A stretch of DNA of 64,000 nucleotides from Deinandra increscens subsp. villosa (Eukaryota > Streptophyta > Magnoliopsida > Asterales > Asteraceae): assembly GCA_039602395.1 (NCBI GenBank), contig JBCNJP010000006.1, forward strand, positions 45,382,428-45,446,427. The letters are read 5' to 3'. The translations under genes were made by a program, and so were the position numbers. Shown in pieces: positions 31,696 to 44,939 of the stretch. Below the pieces are notes generated by a model. It searched no databases and was not told the origin of the DNA. It worked only from the letters and a program-made list of their open reading frames with translations. The first letter of the stretch is position 1, and each line of letters opens with the position of its first letter.

Positions 31696-34600
31696 ATGTC
31701 TGGACGCCGAGGACGCCCGCCGCTTAACCGGAACAATCCACCTCCACCTGTACACATGAACGCTGAGCAAGTCGAGGCTTTAGTTGCCCAACGTATTGCT
31801 GATGCCATCGCCGCTAATGAAGCGAATCGCGCCGCCGGAGGCCCTGGAGAAGGTGCTGCTGGTGGTAAGACCTTCGATAAATGTTGGAAACCCGAAAATT
31901 TAAATTCCCCCGAATTGTTTTCAAGGTTTTTAATCTAACGTTTCAGGTGCCCGTGGATGTACCTATAAGGACTTCATGAGTTGTAAACCTATCAATTTCA
32001 AAGGTACCGAAGGTGCTGTAGGTCTCATTCGCTGGTTCGAAAAGACCGAATCTGTTTTCCGTATCAGTAACTGCCCCGACCACTCTAAGGTCAAATTTGC
32101 TGCTTGCACATTCATTGATGGTGCTCTCTCGTGGTGGAATTCGCATGCCGAAACCGTCGGAACTGACCAAGCACACGCCATGCCTTGGGAAGAATTGAAA
32201 CAACTGTTGAGAGATGAATACTGCCCGCGGGAAGAACTTCAACGTTTAGAAGTTGAATTCTGGGGACTCACCATGAATGGGTCTGATATTGCTGGATACA
32301 CCAAGAGATTCCATGAACTGGCTCATTTATGTTCTTCAATGGTGACACCACTATATAAGAAGATCGAGCGTTACATTTGGGGTTTAGCACCCAACATTCA
32401 AGGGAATGTGTTGTCTTCCAACCCTACCACTCTGCAAGCCGCCGTTCGTTTGGCACATAGTCTGACCTATCAGGCTACGCGCCAAGGTGTCTCCTTTGCT
32501 AAGAAGACTTCTGATCAATCCAAACCTGTTGCTGATGTCTGTTCACCGTCTTCTTCGTCTGGAAAGAAGTTTGACCGTAAACGCAAACGCGGTCACTCCG
32601 GTAAAAAGAATTCTGAGAAGCGATCTGAGAAACAACCTGAAAAAGCCTCTGAGCCAGTCAAAGCTTTTGTTGCTACTGCTTCCACTCAGGAACCAAAGAA
32701 ATCTGGCTACACAGGGAATCAACCTCTGTGCCCAAAGTGTAACCTTCATCATACGCTGGATTGCGGTAATGTCTACTGCAACAACTGTAAAACCAAAGGT
32801 CACATTGCCAGAGACTGTCCATCCCGCACCTGCTATGGTTGTGGAGCTGTTGGACACATGAAGAACCAATGTCCAAAGAAGAATCAAGCTGTTGGAACTG
32901 CCCGTGGAAGAGCTTTTGTGATGAACGCTGGAGAAGCCCGACAGGACCCAAATACTGTCACCGGTACGTTCATCCTTAACAATAATTATGCCTCTGTTTT
33001 GTTTGATACCGGTGCGGAGAAAAGCTTTGTGTCTACCGATTTTTGCCCTTTACTTAAAAGCAATCCATGTGCCTTAGACACTAAGTACACCGTAGAACTA
33101 GCAGATGGTAGCCTAATTGAAACTGACAAGGTTTTCCAAGATTGTTCCCTACACCTTTCCGATCATCCGTTTAGCATTGACTTACTGCCCGTCGAATTGG
33201 GAAGTTTTGATGTCGTAATTGGCATGGACTGGTTATCGAAGAATCGCGCAGAAATCATCTGTCATCTTAAACAAGTCAAAATCCCGCTGGAAAATGGCGA
33301 AACTTTAACCATCCAAGGAGAGAAGAGTGGAACCAAGCTAGATATCATATCCTGTATGAAGACACGCCGATATCTTCGTAAGGGTTATCATTCCATTCTA
33401 GCATACGTCGTTGGTAAAGAATCCAAGGAGAAAGCACTGAAGGATGTCCCAATCGCCCGTGATTTTCCTGAAGTATTTCCTGAAGACTTGCCAGGACTGC
33501 CGCCAGCCAGACAAGTAGAATTTCAAATCGATCTTGTACCAGGTGCTGCTCCTGTAGCCCGTTCTCCCTATCGTCTCGCACCTTCTGAAATGCAGGAATT
33601 ATCCAATCAGTTGCAAGAACTATTGGATAAAGGATTCATTCGACCCAGTTGCTCCCCTTGGGGTGCACCTGTTCTTTTCGTCAAAAAGAAGGATGGATCA
33701 TTTCGCATGTGCATCGACTATCGCGAGCTAAACAAATTGACTGTGAAGAATCGTTATCCACTACCAAGGATCGACGACCTGTTCGATCAACTTCAAGGAT
33801 CAAGCTATTATTCAAAGATCGACCTACGATCCGGATATCACCAGTTAAGAGTTCGTGAAGAAGATGTTGCCAAGACTGCTTTTAGAACCCGTTATGGTCA
33901 CTATGAGTTTCTAGTGATGCCATTTGGCTTAACAAACGCGCCCGCCGTATTCATGGACTTGATGAATCGTGTGTGTAAGCCATACTTAGACAAGTTTGTG
34001 ATTGTGTTCATAGACGACATCTTGATCTACTCCCGTAGTAAAGAGGAACATGAGCAACACTTAAAACTTATCTTGGAGTTACTCAAGAATGAGAAGTTGT
34101 ACGCGAAGTTCTCAAAGTGCGACTTCTGGCTTCGAGAAGTACAATTCTTGGGTCATGTTGTTAATGAGAAAGGAATTCATGTCGACCCTTCCAAGATTGA
34201 AGCAATTAAAGATTGGAGTGCACCCACTACTCCGACTGAAATTCGTCAATTTTTAGGACTCGCTGGCTATTATCGAAGATTTATCGAGAACTTTTCAAAG
34301 ATAGCCCAGCCTCTGACTGCACTCACCCAGAAGGACAAGAAATTTGTCTGGGATTCTAAAGCCGAAATCGCCTTTCAGTTGTTGAAGCAAAAGTTGTGTG
34401 ACGCACCCATTTTGTCCTTGCCTGAAGGAACAAATGATTTTGTGGTATACTGTGACGCATCCCGTCAAGGCCTAGGATGTGTACTTATGCAACGAGACAA
34501 GGTCATTGCTTATGCCTCACGACAATTGAAAATACACGAAAGGAATTACTCGACTCACGACCTTGAGCTTGGAGCCGTTGTCTTCGCTCTGAAGATTTGG

Positions 34601-36295
34601 AGACATTACCTATACGGTACGAAGTGTACACTTTACACCGATCATAAGAGTCTTCAACATATATTCAATCAGAAAGAGTTGAACATGAGACAACGACGTT
34701 GGATTGAGTTACTAAACGATTATGATTGTGAAATCCGTTACCACCCAGGCAAAGCTAATGTCGTTGCCGACGCATTAAGCAGAAAGGACCGAGTGAAACC
34801 TCTCCGTGTTCGCGCTCTTACATTAACTATCCAATCCAATCTCACCTCTCTTGTCCGTGAAGCCCAGGTCGAAGCCCTCAAAAATGAAAATATCCCTAAT
34901 GAAGGCTTACGTGGAATGGAAAAGCAATTAGTCAAGAAGTCGGATGAAGCTTATTATTTCATGGAAAGACTGTGGTTACCAAATTTCGGTTCAGTGAAGA
35001 AATTGGTCTTAGATGAAGCTCATAAGTCTAGGTATTCAATCCACCCTGGTTCAGATAAGATGTACCATGGTTTGAAAGAGTTGTATTGGTGGCCTAACAT
35101 GAAGGCTGAAGTCGCCACATACGTTGGTAAGTGTTTGACTTGCGCGAAGGTCAAAGCTGAAAATCAAAAACCTTCCGGTTTACTCGTTCAACCCATAATC
35201 CCAGAGTGGAAATGGGAAGGAATTTCCATGGACTTCATTACCAAGTTGCCAAAGACTCGAGCCAGAAACGATGCCATCTGGGTTATTGTCGACCGTCTAA
35301 CCAAATCCGCTCACTTCCTGCCCATTCAGGAATCGTACACCACTGAACAACTTGCCAAAATTTACATGAAGGAAATTATATCTCGTCATGGAGTACCTAT
35401 TTCTATTATCTCAGATCGAGATAGCCGTTTCACCGCCCGATTTTGGCAAACCCTTCAGAAAGCTTTGGGTACTCGCCTTGATATGAGTACAGCTTATCAC
35501 CCCCAAACTGATGGCCAAAGTGAGAGAACTATCCAGACTCTTGAAGACATGCTTCGTGCTTGTATCATTGATTTTGGTAACAGTTGGGATGAACATCTAC
35601 CATTAGCTGAGTTTTCTTATAACAACAGCTATCATACCAGTATTCAAGCCGCCCCCTTCGAAGCTTTGTACGGAAGAAAATGCCGTTCACCACTTTGTTG
35701 GACTGAAGTCGGTGACATCCAACTCACCGGTCCCGAACTGGTACATGAAACCTCCGAAAAGATCACTCAGATTCACAATCGATTGAGAGCTGCCCGCGAC
35801 CGACAGAAGAGCTACGCTGATAATCGACGCAAACCATTGAAGTTCTTCAAAGGAGATCGTGTCATGCTTAAAGTAGCACCTTGGAAAGGTGTTATTCGTT
35901 TCGGTAAACGTGGAAAGCTTAACCCTCGCTACATTGGTCCTTTTAAAATCATCGAGGAAATTGGACCAGTAGCATACCGTCTTCAGTTACCCCCCGAACT
36001 GAGTAGAGTTCATGACGTGTTCCACGTCAGTAACTTGAAGAAGTGCTTGTCTGATGAATCTGTGGTCATTCCCCTGGATGAAATCGAGATTGACGATCGT
36101 TTACATTTCATTGAGACCCCTGCTGAAATCTGTGATCGTGAAATCAAGCGGTTGAAGAGAAGTCGCATTCCCATCGTAAAAATTCGTTGGAACTCACGCC
36201 GAGGTCCAGAATATACATGGGAACGAGAAGATCAAATGCGCGAGAAATATCCACACCTCTTTGCCAATGCTGACAACCCTGGTGGTCAAGACTAA
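31696..36295 (+). CDS. Gag-Pol polyprotein of the Tekay-type chromovirus, one predicted intron
   Basis: Predicted as exon 31696-31864 joined to 31947-36295, giving 1505 residues. Residue numbers below count from the Met at 31976. Capsid-type gag (FKGTEGAVGLIRWFEKTE) comes first. Two CCHC knuckles (CNNCKTKGHIARDC, CYGCGAVGHMKNQC) lie near 267-300. Protease FDTGAEKSF is near 342 and RT FVIVFIDDILIYS near 672-685. RNase H YCDASRQGLG is near 825 and integrase zinc region near 1012-1065, with Asp blocks SMDFITKLP (about 1084) and IISDRDSRF (about 1145) and the Glu block DGQSERTIQ. A chromodomain-like tail (YTWEREDQMREKYPHLF) ends it. All key catalytic residues are present. Gag and pol are one frame. 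Likely competent. Confidence 0.9.
31865..31946 (+). other. Predicted 82-nt intron in gag
   Basis: Starts gtaag, ends tttcag, and has the branch-site-like ctaac 6 bases before tttcag and a T-rich stretch. It contains in-frame stops. Removing it joins ...GEGAAGG to ARGCTYKDFM in the same frame, restoring a continuous gag-pol. Without splicing the first frame ends after 80 residues. Confidence 0.7.
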
Positions 36296-36317
36296 ATTTC
36301 GGGACGAAATTTCTCTA

Positions 36318-36329
36318 ACCGGGGGAGTA
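36318..36329 (+). other. Polypurine tract of the Tekay-type element
   Basis: accgggggagta directly precedes the LTR start TGTGACA at 36330. Confidence 0.9.
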
Positions 36330-39300
36330 TGTGACAACCCGTATTTTTCCAGGTATATTTTAATATATTAATTATGTGCAAATTAGCTGTAATTCTATGT
36401 GCATTAGGCTAATTTGTTTAAATTAGATGCCTTTACGTGCGAACGTAGACAATTTAGGTCCGACAACGATTACCCGTAATGGAAATCAACCAAAGTTCCG
36501 CCACTATTCAAAATGGAACTTCAATAACAAGAAAATTCATAAACAATGTTTTGTGAAATCTAAATATAAAATGACTATTTTATATTTTCTAAACTTTTAC
36601 GTTTTGACAAACGTATTTCAAACACGTCGTTTATTCAAGCGACCATTCTAGTCCAACAATACTTTGGTTTTAATTCTTAAACTAATTCAATTTCAAACCA
36701 ATTAATTTCCTTTGAACTATTTAAGTTCCGTCAAACAAAACTTCATGGACATTTAATATAACCGCTCGTGTCGAGCAAACGTTTTAATCCAAATTTGAAG
36801 TACATCACTCATGCACAACAACATAAACGCCAAATCATGACAAGTGACAATTCCATTTATCCAGGAACGTCCGCAATAAACAACAATTTATTGTTACGAT
36901 TACTCGTTTCACGTCGAAAATCCATTTTTCATTCCGGATATCGTTTTCGCCCAAACAAAGTCTCATTGGACTCGTAGGATCAAACCGGACTCAACCCGAC
37001 CCGACTCGAGACCCGGTTCGGCCCAGAAGGCCCAATGGGCCTACGGCCCAAACTCTTTTTCTTTTCTTTCCTTTCCTCGGCCCAAACCCTTTTCCGGCCC
37101 ATCTTTTTCTTCTTTCTCGGCCCACAGGCCCGGCCCAACGAGCCCGTTCCCTTCTTCTTTTCTTTTCTTTTGGGCCGAAGCCCAATGTCCTCCCTCTCTT
37201 TCCTTCGGACCCGAGTTCGAGCCCACCATCTCCCTCTCTTCTTCTTTTCTTTTTCCGGTTCTCCTTCACCCTATTCTCCCATTCGGTTGTGACCACAACC
37301 TCAACCAAACTCCCAACTATACCAACTTGACCTTGAAGTGTTGTGTCATCTTGATTGACCACACTTGTCCCTAATAGTACAAAGCAACATGGTTAACCCT
37401 TGGTTAATGGGTTTAACCACTTACACAAGGAGCATGCTTGTCTCCCTTAGCCATCATTTCCAACTTTTGTCTCCCTTGTCCCATTCTTCTCCTTGGCCGG
37501 CCTATAGACACCACCCCCACACCCCTAGATTTCAATTCCCAAGCTACAAGTACAAGGAGAAACTAGCATGGTTCAAGTCCCCCTCAACCTCTCTCTTTCT
37601 CTCTTGTGTTACGGTTCAAACACAACCAAACCAACACTCTTTTTCGGTCCACATATAACCGAAACCAATCATCACCACCAACCAACTTTCTTTTAAACAT
37701 TTGACCTTCTCATTTCTCATTTAAACATCAAACACAAACACACACTTTTTCTCTCCTTCTCTTCTCTTTGCTCTCGGCCTAACAACAAACCACCACCACC
37801 ATCATTTTTTCTTCATCAATCTCCATCCATTCAAGATCCTAAACTAACCTTTAGTCAAGGTAAATCACCAACAACTTATATTTCATTATCTTTCTTTCAT
37901 TTCTTCTTCTAATCCTTCAAGAACAAACCTTTCTAATCCTTGTTTTTCATGTCAAAATCCATGACAAACCTTGAACTTTCATCACCATTCTTACACATTT
38001 CAAGATCAAGGTTGGGTTTGGAGCTAAACTTGGAAGCTAGTTCAACAACCCATTAACGTCATTACCGATCCGGAAAGCTTTAAGTGAGGAGAATTTACCT
38101 TCTTTGATTATTTCTCACTAAATCTTTTATTCCTATATGTCACATGTCATGTTCATGAGTTAGTCTTGATTTGGTTGTTGTATGAATTACTAACAAAAAT
38201 AAATGTTAGTATGGTTATGTGTTTGTGATGGAAACTAGATATGTTTAAAAGATTATTTGACAAAATATATATATATAACTTGTATTTTGTTAAAAAGAAT
38301 CGCTTTAAATGACCAAGGTTGGAAAATATTGGTTCTTGTATGTTAAATATAATTTGGAACACTTATCTTGGTGAAAAATGGACATACAAAGTGTTAGAAA
38401 TCGGAATTTCATGGAAAATATAAGTTTTATGAAAACTGGGCAGAGATGACACTTATTCCTGCGTGTCATAAATCTGCTGTCATCTGTGAACCATATGAAC
38501 AAAAACACTGAACAGGGATGACACTTATTCCTGCGTGTCATAAAACTGCTGTCATGCAGAAAAATATATATTTTTCTAAATCTCCAAAACACTTGTATTT
38601 GACTCCAAACCAAAACCCAAGTTCACAAAAGGATGATTTTGAGTCATAAAGGTGTTTACCAAGGATTTAAACATGAAACTTCAAGAAAATAGAACATGGA
38701 ATTTTTATGACAAAATTACCACTTATTTTTATGAAAAATTAAGTTTAAGACTTTTGACAAGTTGTGACCACTTAGGACTTGTAATGTATTTCTAGGGATG
38801 CCAAAGGTGTTTTACTAAACATACTAAATAATTCGAGAAGTCAAACACTTGGAAACAAAAGGGTTAAATATCTTAATTACGACGTTTCGATAAAAATTGC
38901 AATTTATTTCCAATTGAGAATTGGGTCTAGTTCAAAACATGAAACATGTTAGTTTTGACATATAAAAATACTTTATAAAGTTCGAATGAAGAAAAACATG
39001 TTTTATAAACAAACCGGACAAAAACTATAACTTTCGGTTACTCGAAAACGTCGGATTTTACAAGTTAAACTTCCAATAATTTATTTGGCAACTCAAAACC
39101 CTAAAACACATTAGGACAAGTCCACTAACAAATCCTAAGTGTTAGAGAAAACTTAAAATGTCATAACATCGTCATGACAGTCAAACTGGCGAAGCCGGTT
39201 AACCACCGGACGAACCTACGCTTAATTTTACCAAAATATAACTTCGTATATTTATGGAAACATTTATTCATATTAAAGGAAGATTATATGTATTAATCGA

Positions 39301-40524
39301 AAAGTCCAAAATCTTACAAATATTTAGTGAATTAAATATTTACGATTTTCCTAACGTTTAATGAAAAATAATCCATAATATTCAATATTTATTTTTCAAA
39401 CGAAATCATTATTTATTTATTCAGATAAATGATAAACTCCATCAACTTCAACACTATTTATTTGACAATAAATAAGTCCTAGGATTTCCATCACCTTCAT
39501 CGGGTAATAACCAGTCGAGACTTAACCTTGAACATAGAGTGACGTATTCACTAACTCTAGATAGCCAAACCCTAATACGTCATAACATTACTTTGTAGAC
39601 GTTGCTAGGCTAAGTTCAATCAAACATACCTGACATCCACCTTCAAACAAGTGAGTCTTCACGGCCCCTTTTACTTTTCTGTTTTCTAACTTGGGGGAGA
39701 ATTCAATGAATGCTTTTCAACTTCAAACTGTCTGATATTATGATAACTGTACGACGTAATGATTGCATGTTCTTTTCATTTCCCCAATCTGTGTATTCAT
39801 GTTGATTCATGTTATATGCCTAAGTCCCACTATTAATTGGATTCAATTAGTTCATTCGAAACGATAGCTTGTGAATAGATCTATTTGGGTTGACGACCCT
39901 ACTCTGACTTGGTCGCTCCAGTCATGACTCCATGGTTATAGTCAAGGGGTACATTTGTTATTCTTGTCATTCGGTGTTCTTGGGGAAGAACGTCAGGAGT
40001 GGGTAAACAGTTAGTTTTGAATTCAAGGTTCATGTTTGATCTTTACAACAACAGTGTCAACAAACTAATATCAAGGCAAGCCAAACATTTTCAAACATGT
40101 TTTCAAACAGTTCAGTGTCATTAAACCTGTGAAACTCACCAACAATTCTGTTGACTCTTTTTATTCTTGAATTCTCAGGTGATTAAAGACTGCAACTCCA
40201 TGTTTTTCTGTTGTGATCCTGCTTGTCATATCATGGTCTGCCTGCTGTGTGTTCATGCATTTCATTTTGGAGATTTAGACGCATTACGCTTTAGGGTAGT
40301 TATGTTTATAAATCTCATAACTTGTCTTTTGGAAAACTTAACGTGTAACCACTACTCTATTTCCGCTGCCACGTTTTAGATGTTTAATTTAAATGTTTGA
40401 AACTTACATTTTCAGAAGACAAATGGTATAATTAAATGTTCATTAGACGTCATCATTCATAACCATGACCATGATGCCAAATCAGTCACATGCCCACATT
40501 TAGTCATTTTCTCGGGGTGTGACA
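36330..40524 (+). repeat. Right LTR of the Tekay-type element
   Basis: 4195 bp and uninterrupted. It shows what the left LTR looked like before E4 inserted (empty site near 37625). About 14 substitutions from the left copy by eye, mostly C/T or A/G transitions. Confidence 0.93.
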
Positions 40525-41155
40525 CTAACGGTACCATAGGAAGGACTTTGTTGTATCAGTGTGCTACAAGTACTTCAAGTGATATATAAATTCTAATTAT
40601 CTCAGTTGTGTAAATCATGCATGTTAATCTCCCCCAACAGGATTTAAAACAGTAAAATGGGGCCGTGAAACTCACCTTAGGTTGCTCAGCAAAGTTTCCA
40701 AATAAATAGTTAATTCAAGTAGCAAGAACGAGTCTTGTGCAAGCAATCAATCACCTAACGAGCATAAATGTATAAGTGTGTGTTCTATAGACTATTAAGT
40801 CTAACGTAGATGTCAAAAACGAATGATCGATGGATTCAAAACAAGTCGAGGATGGCACGTGTGCCAAATCCGAGAGATTATCGAAATACGTTAGAAAATA
40901 CAATATGTATCAATATTATATATTATATAGTTCAAGGGTTTCAAAAATAAATAAATATATATAATATATACTTAACTAAATGTTTGAGTGACGTTGATAA
41001 CAAATTGACGAGGACAATGCATATTTATATATCTTAAAGGTTATCCTAATATATTCGGTTATTTCAATAAAAATCCAAGGGCATAAGTTTATATATTAAT
41101 CTACTCAAGATTTATATATATATTTTTACCTTTTTGTAAAACTAGAATTTTATAT

Positions 41156-41196
<41 letters not shown>

Positions 41197-41384
41197 TATT
41201 AGAAATCTATTTTTAATTAAAGATAACAAGTTAAACTTATTTCATAACCCAAAATATAGTTTTAGAGGTTTAAACGGTTCTAAATATGTTTTTACGGGTT
41301 TGAGATACGACGATGAACAATTTCTATACAAGTTCTAGTGCTCAATAGTTCAAAAAAATGAAAAACAAAAGAAAACAGCAACAT

Positions 41385-41454
41385 GGAAGTCGCTGGGTTC
41401 GAACCCGCGACCTCTGGGTTATAGCATTACAACCGTACCACTCGGCCAAAGCCC
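41385..41454 (-). other. tRNA-like Pol III module 1 in LTR (right copy)
   Basis: Nearly identical to 21-90, with intact A-box and B-box matches on the minus strand. Confidence 0.55.
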
Positions 41455-41544
41455 TGATTGTGTTACAGATCCGATCGAATTCGTTTTATCCCTAGTCCGC
41501 GACCAGAAGACAGGTATGGAAACAAATACGGGATTAAAAAGGGT

Positions 41545-41614
41545 GAGACCGGGACTCGAACCCGCATCCCTCGCGTACCAGACCAACGCCCTAACCACCC
41601 GTGCCAGATTGGCG
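41545..41614 (-). other. tRNA-like Pol III module 2 in LTR (right copy)
   Basis: Counterpart of 181-250 with one visible base change (gcgtccc to gcatccc). The A- and B-box-like elements are preserved. Confidence 0.55.
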
Positions 41615-42804
41615 TCTGTTTTAAGTACAGAACATCAATTACATATATCGTACCCGCAGGTCCCCATCTTCTTCACTAGGATTCCTGTGGCCGGAACCCT
41701 AGCTCAGTCGCCGGAAAATCGCGAAAACCCAAATAAACTCGTAAAAGATATGCGATTAACACAGAAAATGGTTTACCTTGAGGCGAAGGTGAGTTACGAG
41801 ATGATTTCGACACCGAACACGAACCCGACAATTTTCACGAACCCGAACCCCTTGTCACTAGTGGTGCTCCGCGACCTCTGCTGTGATGATAATCACCGAG
41901 GGATGACAGGTGAGGGTGAATGAGGGTGTTGTAGAGGCTGAGACAGTGGTGTTTCCCGGTGGTTTGAGTTCGTCGGAAACTGGAACGAGAGAGAGAACGA
42001 GAGAAGGAGTTGCGAGAGTGCTTGTGTGATTGCCTAATGATCTGGGTGAGTAATGGTGGGACTAAATGATCGGCCCCCAAGTAACCGATAGGAGGGATTG
42101 AATCCGAATTTATGACCGGCGATGAACGGCTCGACGGTTACGTCCGAGTCTTTAATTCAAGTTTGGAACTTTGGTAGAATTGGTCCCTCCCACCTTTACA
42201 TATTAAGCAATCGAGTTCTGGTAATTGCAGCACTAGTCCCTCAAGGTTTTATTAAGGCATGGAGTTTAAAGGTTGACAAGGTTGGTCCCTCAAGTTTATA
42301 AAAAAAAGTTAACAAGTTTTAACGGAGTTATCATAAAAATGTTTAACAATGAATATATGAAAACGTCAAATATATGAATCGTGTAGCGTTGATAAGAATT
42401 ATAAATATTGTTTTACCCACATAAAATCATAGAATATAATTTAACAATTATCTACTTAAATTGTAATCTATATATTTAAAGTCACATAAATTTTGACTAA
42501 AATCTATAAATATATGCTTGAGGTTTACATAAAATCATAAATATAATTTATGGTTTGATAATTAAAACTCACATAGAATGATAAAATACATGTGAAATAT
42601 ATACAGATATATCACATAAAATCATAAAGTGAAATCATAGAAATATCAAACGTTTAGACTTCCGTGCATGCTCGTATAGTGATGATCACACAAAACCCTA
42701 ATTTGCTAAAGTCAACAAGTCAACACATAAATGTTCACACAACATTTAATACGATTTACGTTCAGTTAATGTCAGAAAATGACCTGAAAAGTCGGATTGT
42801 CACA

Positions 42805-44939
42805 AAAGCTAATTTAACGAGTAATTATAAATTTGTAATTCCTTTTAAATCCTTTAATTCCGTCATAATTTTCAGGTAATCAGTACTCAATTTAAACTTT
42901 AAATCCGGATATAATTTCTCATACAAAATTAAAGATTTTTCTGTTAACCACATCAATTAATATTCAAATTAATTAGTATAAACAAAATTAAGTCATTTCA
43001 GTTAAGTGGTCAATCAAGGTTTAAATTTTATTTCAAAATTTTAAATTAAGGCAACTTTCAAAATAATTCAAACTAATTATGTTAGTTATTTTACCAAACT
43101 TAATCCATAATTACGCTTACTCATATATTTAAATTATGACAAATGTGCTAACATTCTCTGTTAGGAACAATAATGTTTGGTAACTGATTGTGAAGCATTT
43201 AGCGTGATCATGTAATATTTGATTGTTACAGGTAGTTGAAAAGATTCAAAGGCAGACATGAAATCATTTATAGATCGTATAGTACAAAATTTGGATTAAC
43301 TTTTGATAGTTCTTATTTATTTGTTGTTTAAACAATATTAAGCCACTACTTTTTTCTTGATTTGCAAAGCTCAATAAGCCATTTTTCGATGTATAACTCA
43401 TTGACAATTATGGTAGTTTTGAGGCCGGGGAGCAATTGAGTTTAATGAAAAGATAACTAAAAGTTCAACATCATTATATTGTAGAGATTCAATGGACTTC
43501 CAAACCAACTACAATAAGGGTGAAACTTAAAGCTTGATGGCAAGGTTTGGTTGAAAGGGTGGCAAACAAGTGAACATGATAATGTAATTGTTTGATTTCA
43601 TTTTACACATGTTACAACATTTGCATCTTATAAAAGATTTGTTTTCAAAATTCACATTCTCATTCATGACAGTAAAGAAATTTTGACATGTTTATTTTGT
43701 GCAGGGAACCATGGAATCATATTTGGACATGGTTGTGTATGTGAGGTGATTATAGTTCGACTACTTTAAAGCCATATCAACTGCATCACCGAACCAGTGT
43801 TGTAAGTGCGCTTAAAACCCTTATGTATAATAATAGATAAAAAATAAGGTGCGCTTAAAATCCTTGCATGTTCTCTTCTAAAGTGAATGGATTTTTATTT
43901 TTGTTTATTGCAGTTCTACTGAATAGTCCTTAGATCTTTGAGAAAGTTTTTGGCGATGAATTAAGCATGGATATTATTGTATGTCATGAATGTAAGATTT
44001 TTTTTATTTCTTTTTATCTTTTTTACTTTCTAAAACCTTCCGCCTCATTAAAATGTTGTCTCTATAAAATATGGATGCGTGATCATTGCTTTTGTTGGCC
44101 CTAACATCCCATGTCAATCACAGAAACTACCTCAACAGAGCATATTGTCTTCAAGGAGATACATGTTCCTACCTTTTAATTAAAACACTTCTGTTTTAGT
44201 GATTTATTTCTCAATTATTAAACTTCAATTTTCACTTATTTAGGCCATACTAATTAAAGATACCCTAATTTTGCCATAGATACATCAAATGTATAGAATT
44301 GGCTATTGAAGCTTAGAAGTATAATTTTGTGCTCCTACATTACCATTCCACTATTTTTCAATGAATTCTCATGTATGCTATTTTTAGGATGTGCTGCTGC
44401 ATAAGGTTTTGGACTAGGTTACACTTGCAAGTCTTAATTCTTTGATTCACTCAAATAATGAAATGGTGAGCATGACATATCTTAGAATTCATAGCTAAAG
44501 GCTTCATTTTATTCATTTTTTTATTTTTGTATTAATCCAATGTACTTTCTTTTTTCAGGTTGTCAATATATATTGATATCGGTATTGATATCTGAATTAG
44601 TGAATCGCAGTCTATTTTTTAGGGTTAAGTTGAACTTATTTAAAACATTTTTATAAATTTTATTTACAAACGAGAGTGTTTGTGGTCATTTAAATAATGC
44701 ATTCTAACTTTTATGCTTAAGTTACTTCTATTTCAGAGGTTAAACAGATGTTACAAGCACAATTACGAGGACTATACTTTGCGTACGTTGCTGGATTTCT
44801 TTGAATGTTGCTGGATTTCTTTGAATGTTGTTGGATTTCTTTAATTCCAATTATCGAATTACATTTAATATAGTATGTTATTATAATTATTCTTTTTTTT
44901 TAAAATCCACTTGTGCATCGCACGGGTATCAAAAACTAG
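42805..44939. other. AT-rich sequence ending in a Helitron-like 3' terminus
   Basis: No ORF of note. At 44910-44939 a GTGC-atc-GCAC mini-hairpin, cacgggtatc and a terminal CTAG followed by T resemble the 3' end of plant Helitrons. I could not find the matching 5' TC end, so the extent is unknown. Three copies of a ttgctggatttctttgaa-type unit lie at 44790-44845. Confidence 0.4.

Larger units (their letters stand above)
17841..40524 (+). mobile_element. Young Tekay/Del-type chromovirus (Ty3/gypsy), intact gag-pol
   Basis: Starts TGTGACAACCC, ends GGGTGTGACA, with perfect 5-bp target duplications ctaac at 17836-17840 and 40525-40529. Left LTR 17841-30155 (carrying E4), right LTR 36330-40524, PBS at 30160, PPT at 36318-36329. 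The inside holds an extra Pro/Ser-rich ORF and a gag-pol with two zinc knuckles, protease, RT, RNase H, integrase and a chromodomain-like end. By eye about 14 substitutions separate the 4195-bp LTRs (about 0.3%), so it is recent. It inserted into the outer gypsy element. Confidence 0.93.
1..42804 (-). mobile_element. Outer Ty3/gypsy chromovirus, decayed, hosting nested insertions
   Basis: An old minus-strand Ty3/gypsy element. Its 5' LTR ends at 42804 and its 3' LTR at 1-1476 runs off the window. Reading right to left, the host sequence is LTR, gag remnant, protease, reverse transcriptase, RNase H, integrase and a C-terminal chromodomain-like segment, interrupted by E1 (2269-10001) and by a Tekay-type element (17841-40524). 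Both LTR copies end in tgtcaca, so the element starts TGTGACA on its own strand. Shared nonsense and frameshift lesions make it a pseudo-element. No primer binding site was found: the gag remnant at 17227 abuts LTR-like sequence directly, so the LTR/PBS/gag start has been deleted. The left end and the target-site duplication lie outside the window. Confidence 0.85.
40530..42804 (-). repeat. 5' LTR of the outer gypsy element (part)
   Basis: 41365-42804 is the counterpart of 1-1476. The stretch 40530-41364 has no counterpart in the window but probably belongs to the same LTR: on the minus strand near 40640-40680 it carries AGGTGAGTTTCACGGCCCC and TTGGGGGAGA blocks like those of the Tekay LTR (29281-29335). 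A (TA)n run lies at about 41159-41195. The right end tgtcaca at 42804 is the element terminus. Confidence 0.75.
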
